64,000 bases of DNA, taken from contig OY829326.1 in assembly GCA_963691655.1 (NCBI GenBank), positions 109,155,388 to 109,219,387 of the forward strand, written 5' to 3'. Positions 21,580 to 34,700 of this stretch are shown here, piece by piece. The notes below the pieces were generated by a model, which saw only the letters and a program-made list of their open reading frames with translations, was not told where the DNA came from and did not search any database. The first letter of the stretch is position 1. Each line of letters starts with the position of its first letter. This DNA is from Toxonevra muliebris. Taxonomy: Eukaryota > Arthropoda > Insecta > Diptera > Pallopteridae. The position numbers and the translations under genes are program-made.

Positions 21580-24500
21580 ATTTCTTTGCTCTCGTTTTTT
21601 GTGCATACCCTTCGCAGATCTTAAATGAAATCATTACCGGTATATCCTTCCTGTATGCGTAGCTGTAAGGATAGATAATGAATTATATAACCAAATATAG
21701 CTGCGTTAATATATGTTATATATTTATCTTTGCAACTGCATAGTAGGTACTTTAGTAATTCAAGAGTACATTACAAGAAAAACATTTCTTATTTATTTGA
21801 CAATATCAGTTAGAAATTATTTATGATTTGCAAAATACTGATATTCAATTTATCACTGCGATAGCCCTCTGCAATAATTTCATATTATCTGTTTTGGTCA
21901 TGCAAAACGTTTTCTATTTCAGTGAAGAAAATACTATTAAATCTTTTATTTTTCTATGCTTTGTACACTACATAGATTCTAATTAATATAAAGTACTTCT
22001 GTAAGCTCTCAATATACTATATTACATACTTGTTTCATCGAATTCAATATAAAAAATCTTATCTCAGTTTCAGTGTAACTGACAAGTACGCGTGAAAATA
22101 TGTGCGTAGTAACAAGAAATTGAAATGTGTGCTATTTGCGCTGCTCACAACGAAGTAAATTTAAGTCGACATAATAATAAGATTGTGGTACTTAAGTTTA
22201 ATGGCTTATAAAAATAATGCTTTACTAAAATAACAACAACAGAAACAAATGAAAAATGAAAGTCTGTTTGTACTTGTTTAATAGAAAACAAGACTTACAA
22301 TAATAGAAAAAAAAAGAAGAAAAACTATTAATGTTAATTCGATGGGAGTGAAAATAAATTTAAGTGGAAATAAAAATTGTATGTAATAATATATAGCAAA
22401 ACAAAAGGGGAAAATAAAACAATGTCGTTTTTATATTGAGACACATAAATAATTCTAAGAAATTCTAACTCAATCGTGATATCTAGATGAAAATATTTTC
22501 ATTCAATCTGTATACATATAGTTTTGAATATTTGATGTATTGACCCAATTTTTTTATTTCAATGCTTTGAATCAGAAAATATTGTAATTGGAAATTTTAA
22601 CAGCGCATTTACTATCTATTTATGTTTTAATAGTTCAATCCATAGAGTTTCACTTCGTATCGTATATTCTCAATTATTGAAAATCTTCTTAAAATTTTCC
22701 ATTTTTAACATTAAATTTAATTACACTGTAAGTTAAGATTGTTTTACAATCAACTACCGCAAATAAAAATCTTGATTATGTGACTCTGACAAAAACGTTC
22801 CCAACCGTGTTTGTCTGCTACTACTATCAGCATTTAAACGCCAGAAGTAAGGGTTTACCAATATAATCCATAGTTGCTATGAAAAATACTATGGCGGGTT
22901 CAGAATTACATTAAAAAAAAATAATAAAAAAAATATAAAAAAAAAAAATTATAATAAAATTTATAGGGCATAAATTTGTTAAAATTTCTGAAAAATCCGC
23001 AGTTTCGACTATGAAAATATTTATTCGTTCATATTGTAGGTCTATATAAGGTGGCGCAAAAGTAATCATCCGATTTGATTTGGCTCAAACTTTTTTTTTT
23101 CTAAATTAAAAATAATGATTTTATATTTTAGCATTTTTATTTGGATCTTGAATTTTGTTTTATTAAGTACTGCATATGATGTTTAAATATTGGCCTCCAA
23201 TGTTTATGCTAATTTGAGCGCTCCGCTTTTTTTTAGCATCTTTGATCGCATTTTTCTTTTTCTTTCTAATGTTGTCTTTCAGGGTCTTGCATGGATTTGT
23301 GGCTTATTAACATATGTAGATCAATGACTTCAAATAATATCCAAAGAAGGAAGTCTAGAATGGTAGATTTTTCTATTAGACTCCAGTTATTCTCTGTTCT
23401 TGAGGAGTATAGCAGTCCAAGATTTATCTACGTTTATATTGCTTCTATTTACTTCCAAAATGTCAAAGCTCAACCAAATGACTGTAATGATGAATTGATG
23501 TTTCTATAAAGAATTAAATTAGCTCACAATCAAACTATAGCTATAAAATCGCAACTTACAATCTTTCATGCACAAGCTTACAGTTAGGTTTAATGTTATC
23601 ATTACGACAAAAAACCTGAAAATTCTCAAAAAATCAAATTTAGAATGCAATCCCTACTGTTCCGAAAATGTCCGTTAAAAATTTATTTTAGGAACACCTA
23701 TTAAAATCTTATTCGTGTTTTTTGCATTTCTGTCCTCACTTTGCTTTTTCTCTTTTGCCGCCTATAAAAATTTGGCTGATCAGGGTTTAAATTTGCTGGT
23801 ATTTTTGATGTTTATCGTCCACCAACTCAGGCAAAAAAATACTAAAACCGCTTTCACTCATACGTGGTATAGGACGAAATAACATCGCTTACTTATCGCT
23901 TTCACTCTGGCATCAAGCTTACATTCTATATTCTGTACAATTGGACTGTAACTTCAAATGAAGCCATGTATTTCAAAATTACGCTTAAATGCATGTGTTC
24001 TAATATAGTTTTTTAATTTCAATGTGTATATACAATTTGTCAGTTTTTTTTTTCTGCTTTCTACCATCCATTAATCATTTTAATGTGGGTAAAACGATTA
24101 GATGAGTAGAAAGCGCTGTCAAAAAATATAGGTGAAATGAGAGGCTGAGAGGAAAAGTAGTATAACTTCTACGTTCAGAAAAAGTGGAATAATTTTACTT
24201 AAGAGCAAAAGCAAAACGAAATATGTTCAGAGCAAAAGTGAAACGAAATATTTTGAGAGCGAAAATGGAATAGAAAACTTTGCTGTTTTTGCTCTGAAAG
24301 AATTGTTATACCATTTTTGCTCTTACTTTTAAGGCGTTTCATTTTCACTCTAAACCGTATTACTTATGCCATTCTTGCACTGACACTCTAAATTATTTCA
24401 CTTTTTTTAATTTTTCACAACTTTAGTTCGCTTTCCCTCTCAGTCAGAAAATATAATGTTAAGAAAACGGGAACGGGCTCATGTTTAACATTTTTCTGTT

Positions 24501-27500
24501 TCTTTAACATATAATTTTTATAATGCCATAATATTTTTTCAAATATGATAAATATATAAAGCAAAAATGTCTGGAATATAGATGCAGAAGTTTGGAACCG
24601 CTAGCAGCTTTAAACATATTTATGATCTAGAGTCAACTTTTAACATTAAGACAATCGAAATAAACTTTTGGAATAATTAAAAAGAGTGGGAATGAGTATT
24701 TAATATACAGATTTTATAGCTTTAGTGTAAATGCATAACGCCAATACTTTTCTAAAACTTATTGATTGATTTGATTAAGAAAGGGAGCCAGTGTTAGTGG
24801 AAGAGGAAGAGTTTAGGCTTCATTCGATCTTTTAATTCTGGATCAACTTATATAGATAAACTGAATTACTTTTACCCAATAAGCACAATCTCTAAAATAT
24901 TCAGAGCGATATGGAACAAAATCGAAACCTTTTTTTTTAAATTTTCATGTCGGTCGAATTGTTTTTATCTTTACGTCATTCACATACTATTTGTATTTTG
25001 GAATGAAAAGTACACAATCTAATTTGCACATGCTAAATTAGCAACAAGAAAATATTGCAAATAATATTAGCATAAATAGAGCGCACGAGCGAAAACATAT
25101 TGTGCCCACGTATAAAAAAAAAAAACAGAATGCTCCTTTCACTACACGAGTATGACCAGATTTGGGTTCAATTTGAATATACATATGTATGTACATACGA
25201 CGAATCAAAAGACAATGACGAGACAATGACATGAATGTGATCATTTTACCATGCAAAGTATTTAAGCTTAGTTTCTTTAGTTCTACCAGCGTAAATTTTT
25301 ACAGCGCCCAAACAATTTCCAAACAAAGTTTCTTATATTTTTTATACACACATACTATATCAGTATTTACATACGCATATACTTATATGTCATTAACATA
25401 TTTTCGCAATCGAACGAGAAGAGAAAACATTTTCGTTGCTTATCTAAATAATATGTAAAAATGTGTAAAACTCAGGAGATACACAGAAAATTACTTAAGT
25501 TAAAGATTCGACGTCGTCGTCGTCGTTGTCAAAAATAAAATATAAAAACTAAAAAAGCATAAAAAAGTATAAAACAAGCAAAAGTGAAAGAGGACTGTAA
25601 AAAGGCGCTTTATGCACAACATCACAATTCTTTTGTTGCTTTTTGGTGAATTTTCTTTTTCAGAAAGGTTATGCTAGTTAGGCATAAATATGGGTACATA
25701 TCAGAATGATAATAATAAAAAAATTACACACACAAGCTGTAGAATATTCTATAAAGTCTATGATGAAATTCAAATGCAAAGGGACTAGGAAATTCAGAAC
25801 ATAGAGATAGAGATATGCGCATATATACATAGGTATATAGTTAGTTATATAAAAAAGACAATGCATGATGACGAAAGCACATGAGCAACAACATTTCTTA
25901 GAGCTTGCCAAAAAAAAATAAGTACTACTAGCACTTCCGAAAATAAAGGATATGAGTCACAAGTACAACAAAAAAGAGAAATGAAGAAGCAAAACTAAGC
26001 AAGATAATTTAGCATCAGCTCACAACTCACAGAGCTTCATTGCGCTATGTGTAAGTGTGTGTTGTTTTTCTGTGCAGGAGAAGAGTTACATAGTCAAAAA
26101 AGGAAACAGACACAGCAGCAATGGCAGAGGAAACTGTTTTTGTGTTTGTATAAACGCGATGCGCGCAAAAACGACCAAAGCAAGGCTTAGGTATATACAC
26201 ATAAACAAGCAGGAAGGCATATTCTCAGGCTTTATAATGATAATTTCTCTTTCTGGTAGGAGCGGAGCACGTCATGGGAGTTATACTCTACACATATATA
26301 CACTTACACAAATACACACATCCACAAAGTGGTGTTGAAATTTTATGATTAAGTTGGCGCACACAAAAATAAGAGGTAAATACGTATGAGTAATGCAACG
26401 CATGAAGCATGGCATGAGAAAGAAAGAGAGTGAGTGAGAGAGAATGGTTGCGGGTGAGTGGGAAGTCAGCGTAGAAACATGACTTTCATTTTAGATTCAG
26501 ATAATTTCATTTTTTTTTTTTTTTGTTGCTGGTTCCTTTTTTTTTTTTTTTTCTTTTTGGTTTTGTTAGCGTCAGACAGAGATACAGAGACAGAGGCTAA
26601 AGGCGACATTAATACTGTGATATATGCTGCTGATGCTCTAATGCTGACGGCGCTGATGACGACGACGACGACAACAGCGTAAATAATACTGACCTTGATT
26701 ATGTTATAAAATTAAATTGGATACGAAAATGTAATTTTATCTAAATGTGGTACTTTTCTTTTCACTATACTTTGTGCGCCTAAATTTGGATTTGGCTTTT
26801 TTGTGTGGATTTGTGTTTTTCTGTATGTGTGCTTTATTTAGGCTTATAATCTTTGCTGTTTTGGCTTTTTTAACGTTGAATAGAGTACAACAACAAAATT
26901 AAATATAATAAAAATATAGTACAAAAGATTTAGTATCGCTCTGTAATAATATTATGTATTTCCTTTTTAAGTAAAAATTATTAAATTTTATTGAAAAGAA
27001 AAAAATGATTTTTTTTTTTTAATTTCAGTGTGTTTTTTATATCAGAGCTCGCTTGCTGGCATAAAATTGTTAGCGTATTAAATTTAATATATGCACTTGA
27101 ATTTTTTTGCCTGGAGAGCTAAGAATGTTGGTGCGCGATCCAAGAACGATGAGAATTTTGCAAGAAAGCGAGGGGTGAGGGAGTCTATCAGAAATTTGTT
27201 TGAGGGACGGGGTAGAAAATAATACTACTTAATATTGCATCTTGCCTAGCAGCTATTCAATGCGTATTTTTATGTCATAATTTAAATCTTCATTCATTTA
27301 AATATAATTCTGAAAATTACAAAGAGCCACTTACAAAATAACGATTGATTTTTGTGGCAAAAAAGAAAATCAGCTAATTTGGATTATACTCGAAGCTATA
27401 ATAAAATATTATATATTTTTTTATTATAACCAGTAAACTGTTGCGAATTCATGATCGTTTTTGGACATTTGCATAGAATTTCGAGACAATAAAACAAGCA

Positions 27501-28720
27501 ACAATTGAACTGGGTAGCAATCTATCTAAGATTTTATCATATTTAGTTAAAATCTATTTCATCTTCCACCTCAGGAAGAAGACCTAAAGTAGATTTGAGT
27601 TAAGATAGCTGTCCGACTAAGGATATCAGAGTTCTGGAAGTTCAATATATGTTTAGACACGATTCTATACTAAATGCATATTTCATTCTTCACGTTATAA
27701 GTAGTAGAAAAAACGTTCTCATTCGTCCTATCTTCTAGACAGAAATGGAAAAACTGCGAGGATATTACCGGCAACGATATTCAATTTTATACTACACATA
27801 TCTACATTGATGAGCTCAAGTTAGAAGAAGTTAGTGAATCTAAATTATTTTGCGATGAACTAAAAATCACGAAGAAGGAAAATAAACAGAGATCGTTGCT
27901 TTTGATAAAGCTGCGCAAGTCATAATTACAAGAAAATGAAATCCTTAAAAAAATTTAAATTTTATGGAAATACAAGCGGCAATCGAAATACTAAACAATT
28001 TGATTTGGAATTAGAAATAATACCATCAAGTTAAACTTTGCAGGGCTCCCGAATATAACTAGATTGTAAACGATAAAGTAGATGAGCTATCTAAAATGGG
28101 AGTATAACTAGGTTCTAAAAAGACACTGATATCGATAAAGATATCTTTAGGGATATAGAAATTTAGTTGTTGCAATGACCTTGAGGATTGAATTTGCAAC
28201 ACCTAACAAATGTAAAAGCTGTTCAAATTAAATACAAATTGACACTACCTACTAGTTTCTCTAAGCTTGGTCTGATCGGTTTGCAATTTTTTTTTATCAC
28301 TTGATTTTTGATATTCAGACCTTTTTTATAGTTTTTTCAAATTCTATTCTTCGATTAAGTTATTTAAGCTATTCTATTCTTCGACTTAGTTATTTAAGCG
28401 TGGTCTCAGACCAAGCTTTTTGCGGGTTTTGATCCATGGACTTGGTTATGGTACCAGACTTCTTGAAGGAGACGAGCTAGCTGAAGTTCTATAGGTACAA
28501 GACCTGATAGAAAAGAGGGACGTACAATAGATTTTAGTGGACAAGCTTCAATTAAATTACTTCATGTTAATGACATTACATTTTTTAAAAATTTTTAATA
28601 TTTCTATTCAAAGTTATAAAACAAGTACAATAAAATAAAAAATATACTTATAGACTATAAAAAAATGGAAATGATTTAAAATTTAAGGAATCTAAGAAAT
28701 TCAGAAGAAGAAGAAGTTCG
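21580..28720. other. Long non-coding stretch
   Basis: No gene is supported over about 7 kb. It holds a mariner-like end near 23051, a 27-bp tandem repeat at 24202-24282, GAC and CGT trinucleotide runs (25510-25526, 26657-26672), a GAGA-rich patch at 26418-26445, and poly-T runs near 26510 and 26535. ORFs here (for example 26057-26338) show no domain. Confidence 0.4.
24202..24282 (+). repeat. 27-bp tandem repeat, three units
   Basis: The unit AGAGCAAAAGTGAAACGAAA begins at 24202, 24229 and 24256, the third diverged. A reverse-complement echo follows (TTTTTGCTCTTACTTTTAAG near 24313, then GCGTTTCATTTTCACTCT), so the block could fold back. Confidence 0.6.
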
Positions 28721-28723
28721 CTT

Positions 28724-28783
28724 TAGCCCAGTCGGTAGAGTAAAAAATACAATAAATTGGGGGGTTGCAGAGCGACCCCCCAA
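28724..28783 (+). other. tRNA-Lys-like D-arm/A-box fragment followed by a GC hairpin
   Basis: TAGCCCAGTCGGTAGAG (28724-28740) matches the D-arm/A-box region of eukaryotic tRNA-Lys (TAGCTCAGTCGGTAGAG) with one change. No anticodon arm or B box follows, so it is not a tRNA gene. At 28757-28783 a perfect 9-bp stem, TTGGGGGGT / ACCCCCCAA, surrounds a 9-nt loop. It may be the head of a truncated SINE or a tRNA relic. Confidence 0.45.
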
Positions 28784-29269
28784 AAAACACCTCTTTGGTG
28801 AAAAACGCCTTTTTGTACTAATAACTGGTCAACCGTTGGAGATATCAAAATTATCTAGGACACATAAAAAGTTTAAGTGATTTTCTAAAAAAAAGGTTTT
28901 ATATAATTTTTTCGTATATGTCATAGTTTGGAGATATTCAATATTTAAGAAATTGCGAATTTAGTAGTTTGGATGTACTGTGGATGCGCGCTCATCTTTG
29001 TTTATTTGAATTTTTGAATGCGGAGCCTATAGGAAAAATTGAATTACTCGAAAACCAAACAAGCTAGGAAGAAAAATTAAAAAGGCTTTTGAAGAGGATA
29101 TAAAGTTCAACATCCTCTGCCATTTTCATTGACAACGAATAACAATATAGTATAGTTGCCTGTTGGTTTTTACTACTTTTACTATTTGCAGGCCTATTAA
29201 AAATAACTGGTTTCACTATATGTTATTATCTTTTAGTTCAAGACATTACTTCTGAAAATCCTGTAAAGA

Positions 29270-29950
29270 AACCTATATTTCCTGCAAGGAATTCCTGCGA
29301 GGAAAAATAGGTTTGGAACTGATTCAAATAACTGCAATATAACAGAATGGAACTAAGGCTGCGTAGCGTATGGCTTCAAAAAGTTACCCAGTGCCAGAAC
29401 AAAGGCACAAGTATTTAAATCCAAATCGAATTAGCTTTCCACGTATAAATATTTTGCAGTTGTGCCCTCCAAAGTACGGTACTTATACTTTGTTCATCAA
29501 TCGATAAGTAAGTGCCTAAAAATCCTAAACTATTGGTACTTACGGTTCATAGCGTCAATCAGCGGCCTAAATTTTGCAAATCTGTCAGTGGCATCTATAT
29601 TGTTGTCCATCGAATAAAATATTGCTTCACCATCGGAACGCCTAATGAAGGTTGAGTAGACCACTAGTGTTGAATGTGCAGAACAAAGTGATAACTAGGC
29701 AGGATAAGTATACCAATTAAGCAATACATATGCACTTTTCTGATATTTATTATAATGTTGTTTTGATTCGCATAAACTTTCGTATACGTAAACAGCATTT
29801 CTAAAAGTTCTTCATCGAAAAAATTTAAAAATATTTGCAATGGCGATTTACCACCAAAATAAATTAAAGTAAAATCTTTGGCCAAATAAAAATAAAATAG
29901 GCAAGATCTAATCATTTATTCAAAAATTTTATTTTGATGCTGTGCAACAG
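29270..29950 (-). pseudogene. piggyBac-like transposase remnant A
   Basis: Minus-strand frames in order read SPLQIFLNFFDEELLEMLF and CLIGILILPSYHFVLH (29850-29665). A segment with DATDRFAKFRPLIDAMN follows (about 29600-29550), then an LSIDE block (about 29505) and YFGGHNCKIFIRGKLIRFGF with SGTG (29479-29385). This order matches the DDE_Tnp_1_7 domain of piggyBac/PGBD transposases: the SPxxLFxLFFDDELLE entry, the GILxLSGY helix, the RPLLDxxN segment and the IDExMVPYFGRH...FIRGKPIRFGF catalytic region. Stops and frameshifts are frequent, so it is an old copy. A plausible N-terminal part lies at 31290-31690. Confidence 0.7.
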
Positions 29951-30570
29951 CGGCCTCGTTTGGTTTAACGAAGCTAAAATCCAAACGTTTGGTTTCTTCT
30001 ATTTTTGTATACCGAAACTGTGTTCTGCAGCGTATTTTTTGATGAGTAAACATTTTAGCTCACGGTATGGGCAAAATTTCAAATGTGTAAAATGTAAGAA
30101 TAACTGTATCGTAAGATGTAAGATAACTGTAACGTCCAGTTCCCCTCTCGCTCACACTACTGCGCGGCATGACTGTGCTACTCTAAACAACAAAGAGAAG
30201 AAGGGAGGGAGAAATTAAAATACGAGCGGAGTTTGTTTGTTTATGTTTCGATCAATTTACTCACAAATACAAACGAAACATACGAAAACAAAATGTGTGT
30301 GTACATTTATTAGTGGCTGAATTATTTGTTGGTGTTAAACGTATGGAGATCGACCATACCATACAAACAGAGAAGTCGCCGTAGCAAACACAGGCGATTG
30401 ATAGGTTTTGCATTTGGTTAGTTAGATCGGATTAAAATTAAATATTTTTTAAAATATAAAAACAATACAAAATGATAAGTAAAAAGGAATCTAGGTTTCA
30501 ATAAATGTATAAACAAAATTTAGTGATAATAAAAGCAAACCACGGCATTATAAAAATTTTGCTTTGTACA

Positions 30571-30784
30571 TTAACCTTAGAAAGGCAACACTTTTTTTAT
30601 CTTTGTAAATAGCAAAAATGTTAAACAGAAAAAATCAAACTTATTTATTATAAAATCATTTATTTAGTTCAAAGAAAATACATTGTTTCTTATTTTTATT
30701 AAATGCAGTTAAGGCAAATCTCTTTGCGGTGCTTTTAAAAAGTAGTGGGGTGGCTGGTCACCCGTGTTGCTTTTCTAAGGTTAA
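30571..30784. mobile_element. 206-bp piggyBac-type MITE with TTAA target duplication
   Basis: TTAA at 30571-30574 and 30781-30784 bracket 17-bp inverted ends, CCTTAGAAAGGCAACAC and, on the other strand, CCTTAGAAAAGCAACAC (16 of 17 identical). TTAA duplications and CCYTAGAAAG-type ends are hallmarks of the piggyBac superfamily. Inside there is no frame, only AT-rich filler. It sits between the two parts of remnant A, so it may have inserted into that element. Confidence 0.82.
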
Positions 30785-31289
30785 ATGCGGAAAGCACTTA
30801 TCGTCGCCTGAGAATTGATTTGGCGTTTGTGTGTACAAATTCATATACCTATACGACGTTATGTAAAATTTTCAAATCTAATAAAATTTCAAATCGACAG
30901 GAAGAAAAACTTAAAGCGCGGAAAAAAAGATGCAATTGCAGTTGCGTATATGCGAGCATATCGTGCCCGATGCATTGAGTAAAAGAAAAATGATTCAACT
31001 ACAACATATCAGCCCTATTCACGATTTAGTGCAAATGCAAAATATTTCTGTTATCACAACAACAAATACATACGATATGAAACAAAAATTTGCATTGATG
31101 CAAGGTCATTTACAATTTATAGTGAATTGGGCTATTACATATATATAAAAGATAATGATATCTAATAAATTTGTAGGTTTATAAAAGAATTCTTTTAAAT
31201 TGAATTATTTACTTGCATATAGATAATACATCAAATTCCTATAAATGGCTAAACATATGTGAGTTTATGTATATGGCATTCAGTTGGTT

Positions 31290-31690
31290 TAACTGTTTAC
31301 ACATAAAATATCTTGCGTGCCTTGCACGCATCCATTTTTATTTAATGGTGGAATAGATTCGGATCTAAATACCTCCACTTTTGGCTCAGCAGCAGTAGTA
31401 ACTACTATTGGAGCAGCAAAATCTACGACGTTGGAATTGTCTTCAACTTAAATTTCACCTCTTTGTTGTTAACACACTCTTCATTACTCACTGCATCCGC
31501 TGTCGCGGGTGGAATGTAAACCATACGGGCGTTTACGTTCAAGATGAGTCTTCTTCATCATTACTGTCGCTGCAATTCCGCTTAAATTTCTCAATTCGCC
31601 ATCGTTGCGTTTTCGCAACATCAATTTTTAACATCACACCTAAATTGGTTGGAGCAATTTTTTCGATCTGGTACTACTATTTTTAATTAT
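31290..31690 (-). pseudogene. Possible N-terminal region of a piggyBac-like transposase
   Basis: Three consecutive minus-strand segments in different frames look coding-like. One is acidic, ending CSDSNDEEDSS (about 31680-31550). A second contains ARMVYIPPATADAVSNEE (about 31540-31430), and a third reads VVDFAAPIVVTTAAEPKVEV (about 31425 onward). The IPP...D....EE pattern is typical of the acidic N-terminal region of PGBD proteins. It could be the start of remnant A, about 1.5 kb away, separated by the MITE and other DNA. This link is an inference. Confidence 0.35.
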
Positions 31691-31699
31691 TTCATGGGT

Positions 31700-34480
31700 A
31701 AAAGAAAAAAATTATTAGTTTCAATATTTATACCGCCTATTTTAAAAAGCGTCTAATTTTGGTATTTTTTTCCACGTGCTTTATATACAGGTATTAACCC
31801 AGATGGTAAAACTTAAAAGTTATTATTGTACTGCGAAATGATTAAACTTGATTAAAAATAAGCACCTTACAGTGTTTTTGCCAGAGTTACAAACATTTAA
31901 AGTTACTGTTGCAAAAACACAACGCCTGTACAGAATGGATTAAGCAAATCAGCACATTTCTATAAAGTTATCTTGTTGCAAAGTTGTTTTCTCGGCTTTC
32001 CAGGCTCACACGTAAAACTTCTGGATAAAACTTGGTAAAATTATTCTCTGTGCTATAGACATTTTTTTTTTGTTAAAAGCTCTGAAATCAGTTTTAATCA
32101 GCTATTATGAATTCAATAACATATACTAACAATTTTTGGAGACGATGAACACAATAATTTTAAGTACGCGGAGTTCAGGGTCCTAGACTAAAGTCCTATA
32201 ACTTTTGCGTCTAAAGCTATTATGACGCATCGCCATCGGAACAAATAATCAGGACAATACTCACTTTTAAAAATTATATATACCTTGCCGCGAAATTTAA
32301 TAAATTTTGATTTGTTGTTTAATTCATAATTTTAGTGATTTGAGTGAAAGAATTAAATATGGTTAAACTTTTAATGTTTTTGACTAAATTAAAAGAGGAG
32401 AATGATTTGAATGAAATAGTGCATTACTTTTCCAGAATATTTAAGAATGATATAACTATATATTTCGACATGTGTGAATTGAAAGAATGGTCCATTACTC
32501 GACAAAAATCTATGAGTTTTTAAAATGATTCTTTCCTTTCTTTTACCTATTTTGAAAAATTTTATTGCTGCTTCTAGGGAGAACCATTCCTAACCAATCC
32601 TTTCTACTTTTTCATACTATTGATTTTTTCTATTTCCAGTTACTAAAAACATGTATATCCTTGAAATAAATACTAATATGTTTTAAATTATGCACATTGT
32701 ATAAAACTTTCACGTAACCCATTATAAAAAACACACACACATACACAAATACAAAAACCATATGTATATGCATTCATAGTATATGTATATTCTCTATGGA
32801 ATAATTGAAAACACCTGTCAACAGAACAGAGAAAATAAAAGAAATAAAAAGAAGAAATAACAAATAAACACTGCAAAAAAAAAAAAACAAAAAACTGATT
32901 CTGATTCTCGAAATGGCCAATAAAATACTAATGTGCAAAAGGCAAAAGTGAATGACATGTTACAGAAAAACTTTTTATGCCTTCCATTTGTCATAATTGC
33001 AAATGTTTGTTAGACGCACACATACATGTACATGTCTACATATATATATTTATGCATATATGTTGATATACAAACACACATGTGCAAATTTTAATATGTG
33101 AATGCACGCACCTAGTAGGAAATTATTGTCTTAAGTAGTAAATATATAAATTATATAAATTATCAAATATTTTGGGGAATTAGTACACAATAAGTTTAAC
33201 AATTTATATAGTTTTATATTCTGTATGCACTGAATTGAATTGAAAATGGTTCTCAGAATCGATGACAAAATATGTTATATGTACCAGAAGCATGGAGATT
33301 CATGTAACTAAAATATGTGTAGATTATAAGATACATATTTTCCTGAACCTTTCCATTTTAGTTCATCATTTTCATTTCAAAGAATGAAAATATTTCACTT
33401 TTTTATACTTATTTATAATTTAAAACATTCTTTCTATATCACTACTTCAGAATTGAATTTTACTACCCAACTCTGTTGGGTACTTATTTGCTGACAAACT
33501 CATACATTTGCTGGCGCATACATATATTGTAATACATAGTATAAATATCTATACCTGTACATACATTTATCAAGATAATAAACAGAATGTGAGCAAATTT
33601 TATGATGCTGCCATCATTTATGTGACACAAAAAAATTTCCATGATTCAATCATAACTTTCACTTCCTTTCTTGATGTATTTCATAAAATTAATATTAATT
33701 TGAATAAAATGAAATCGTAATTTCTAAAAGTTTTTATATTTTTTTTCTAGAAATTATTTACAAAAGCATTTGTAATAAAGGTGAAAGTCAAATAAATATG
33801 CATACACACACCACACCAAATAAGACACACACACACAAACACAAGCACACAAAGATCAACTGAAAAGGCACTTAAAGGAAATTGAATATTAATGACAATA
33901 GCATCAACAACAACGCAAACAAATACAGACCTTTCTTATAACAAATGCCAAACAAAACTGTTATCCAGAATTTTGTTTACATATTCGTGTCCAAAAAAAT
34001 ATAAAAATGCAAAAAAGGAGAGAAGAAAATATTTTAAATTTATATCCTGTCATTATTGATATGTAAAACATACAGACACATATAAATCTTGTATTTGTGA
34101 CAGCAACAAATAAATAAAAATATTTTATGCGTGCATGTATAAAGTCATTCGGTCTTTAGAGACGTGGATTTGATATTATTATTTTTTAGGCAAATTTTCT
34201 TTTTAAATTGTGCACTGGATTAAACTCGGAATTTGAGAGACTAATACATAAGATTAGAATATGGCTTTTCTGAGGCAATCGTTATATTTTAGTTTTTATT
34301 AAATTCAACTTGCACAACTAACATATAATATGCTGACTGTCTCGGACATTCACTTTATGTATGATCCACTCATGGTGCATCTTCTGATCAACAGAAAATA
34401 ATTTTTTCGGGATTGAAGCGAAATGATTCAATCACTATTCAAACAGTTGAATTCATTTCTGCATATTTTAAATTTATTTT
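31700..34480. other. Non-coding AT-rich stretch
   Basis: I see no gene here. CA-rich runs (32735-32752, 33806-33850) and ordinary intronic composition dominate. Frames such as 32688-32876 and 33508-33720 are low-complexity. Confidence 0.4.
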
Positions 34481-34492
34481 CGCAGTTAAAAC

Positions 34493-34700
34493 CGTCATGC
34501 CCCAGCTATAATACTAAGTTGTAAAAACTGGAAAAGTTGTGAAATCCCATTTTGACAGCTTATATCGTCATGTCCCAGTTATAATTTGATATTACTTGAT
34601 ATAAATTTGATATGATATAATTTGCAATTTTTTAATATTATGGCGCATGGTGGGAAACCATCAAGGTTTTTAGCGTCATGTTCCAGATTTTATTATAATT
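34493..34700 (+). repeat. Three CGTCATG(C/T)(C/T)CCAG motifs flanking piggyBac remnant B
   Basis: CGTCATGCCCCAGCTATAAT (34493), CGTCATGTCCCAGTTATAAT (34566) and CGTCATGTTCCAGATTTTAT (34674) repeat at intervals of 73 and 108 bp. A TTAA lies just before the first (34486-34489). They could be subterminal repeats of the adjacent piggyBac remnant, but no matching set was found on the other side. Confidence 0.55.
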
